A program made the translations under genes and the position numbers. From assembly GCF_004803695.1 (NCBI RefSeq), contig NZ_CP039393.1, forward strand, positions 1,860,001 through 1,924,000: 64,000 nt of DNA, in the 5' to 3' direction. The notes below the pieces were generated by a model. That model was not told where the DNA came from. It was given only the letters and a program-made list of their open reading frames with translations, and searched no databases. Position 1 is the first letter of the stretch, and every line of letters starts with the position of its first letter. This document shows, piece by piece, positions 63,121 to 64,000 of the stretch. The stretch is from Muribaculum gordoncarteri (GTDB taxonomy: Bacteria; Bacteroidota; Bacteroidia; Bacteroidales; Muribaculaceae).

Positions 63121-64000
63121 ATGGCACGAGGAAAGCAGACCTGCAAGATTCTGAAAGAGATACGCCGACAGATAGCAGATGCCAACGGGATTGAGTTCGT
63201 GACATCGGAATGCCGCTATAAGGGCGACTGCCTCGGCACTTGCCCCAAATGTGAAGCAGAGGTGCGCTATTTGGAGCAACAGCTCCGCATCCGCTCCCTT
63301 GCCGGAAAAGCCATAGCCCTTGCCGGAATCTCGGCGACATTCCTCACCATGCTCATGCCGTCATCTATGCAGGCTCAGATACAATGTGATACACAATTCT
63401 CAACGGATAGTGTCTCAGTTCAATCGCGGATTGGAGCAGCATTAATAAAGGGTCGTGTTACTGGAATCTGGACAAAGCCGGGCGAGTCTAAAGGAGAACA
63501 CGAGGTTTTGATAGGCACTGTCATCCAAAATATTAATACTAAGAAATCAATTAGCACTGACATTGATGGTAATTTTCAAATCGAGGCATGCTTGGGCGAT
63601 TCGATAAAATTCTCATATATCGGATACAAACCACGTACTATATATGTGAATGACCTTGAAACTCCAATGAATGTTACGCTGGAGCAAGCAGATTATTTTA
63701 TAGGTGAAATAGAAGGTGTTGTAGCCAAAGAACCGGCTAAGCCTGGGGGGATGCTTGATTTATATTTTGTCGATGAAAAGGGCAATGCGATTAATCCATC
63801 TGAAATAGATGTTTATAAAGTTTTTACTGATGAAAATGGTAGCGAAGATTATGAATCGCTATCATCCGATCATCAATATGATAATGACACTGCGATTAGA
63901 ATAGAGTGGATTTATGATTGGGCACTTCAAGACAAAGACGGCAAGCCTCTTAAAGAAGCGACATTCCGCATAGAAGCCGAGGGTTACGACGACCCGGTGA
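63121..64000 (+). CDS. Cys-domain protein with carboxypeptidase-regulatory-like domain (partial)
   Basis: The frame is open to the window edge (293 codons visible). Residues 1-70 are nearly identical to the preceding protein, with all five cysteines kept. The hydrophobic segment then ends in a signal-peptidase-I-like site (SSMQA-Q, about residue 85) instead of a lipobox. Residues about 100-175 resemble a CarboxypepD_reg/beta-sandwich domain (IKGRVTG, TDIDGNFQIEACLGDSIKFSYIGYKPRTIYV), and a second beta-rich region follows. The gene begins two bases after the previous stop with the same TGACTATGG junction, indicating tandem module duplication. Confidence 0.8.
   Translation, partial: MARGKQTCKILKEIRRQIADANGIEFVTSECRYKGDCLGTCPKCEAEVRYLEQQLRIRSLAGKAIALAGISATFLTMLMPSSMQAQIQCDTQFSTDSVSVQSRIGAALIKGRVTGIWTKPGESKGEHEVLIGTVIQNINTKKSISTDIDGNFQIEACLGDSIKFSYIGYKPRTIYVNDLETPMNVTLEQADYFIGEIEGVVAKEPAKPGGMLDLYFVDEKGNAINPSEIDVYKVFTDENGSEDYESLSSDHQYDNDTAIRIEWIYDWALQDKDGKPLKEATFRIEAEGYDDPV

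Overview
The window is chromosomal DNA from a gut-type member of the Bacteroidales, most likely Muribaculaceae or a close relative. Evidence: promoters of the Bacteroidetes TTTG / TAnnTTTG type stand before many genes (two in front of tRNAs), Shine-Dalgarno sequences are weak or absent, and the gene families (DUF2130, DUF6155, SPOR/HU-like, DUF3408, DUF3853, MobV-type relaxase, ISAon1-like transposase) are typical of that order. The family-level name is an inference from gene content only.

Layout. 1-9.7 kb: housekeeping and envelope genes (hypothetical DUF6291-like protein, 5'-nucleotidase, Ca2+ P-type ATPase, FadL-like porin, secreted GH133 lipoprotein). 9.7-14.6 kb: a small AT-richer accessory patch with one intact KilA-N gene, two broken KilA-N pieces, small lipoproteins and an S41 protease. 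14.7-22.4 kb: GH43 glycosidase, DUF6155, gpmI, O6-methylguanine methyltransferase, MATE exporter, DUF2130. 22.57 kb: tRNA-Gln(CTG).

22.63-41.21 kb: an integrative mobilizable element inserted in the 3' end of tRNA-Gln. It is bounded by a 15-bp direct repeat, with paired TTGATACAA arm-type sites at both ends and a tyrosine integrase next to the right end. It carries replication genes (DUF3853, RepA-like ATPase, primase/Toprim), mobilization genes (DUF3408, MobC, MOBP relaxase, candidate oriT) and a defence cargo. The cargo is a complete type I restriction-modification system whose specificity gene is a shufflon (one expressed hsdS, one silent half cassette, one inverted silent copy lacking a start codon, and a dedicated tyrosine invertase), plus an AbiEii-type toxin/DUF6088 pair. 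41.2-42.0 kb is a hairpin-rich gene-free stretch that may be the scar of an earlier element.

42.1-56.6 kb: core genes (PLD-like protein, cation diffusion facilitator, ligA, Fe-S assembly factor, lpxH-like, ispD-recG, ndk, M23/LysM peptidase, HU/SPOR protein, nitroreductase-DUF2520-KdsC-Maf operon, ATP-grasp-like gene with a probable frameshift) and tRNA-Ser(TGA). 56.7-61.4 kb: an intact ISL3/ISAon1-like insertion sequence with an 8-bp target duplication, a DNA-alkylation-repair-like gene, a 116-nt branched palindrome, and an orphan MobV relaxase with an upstream hairpin array (likely oriT).

61.7-64.0 kb: the most unusual locus. A small radical SAM activase is followed by tandem genes whose products share a nearly identical 65-70-residue N-terminal domain with five cysteines (including CxxxCxxC) and a signal-peptide-like segment, but end in unrelated exported domains (TonB C-terminal; carboxypeptidase-regulatory-like). 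The second gene runs off the window.
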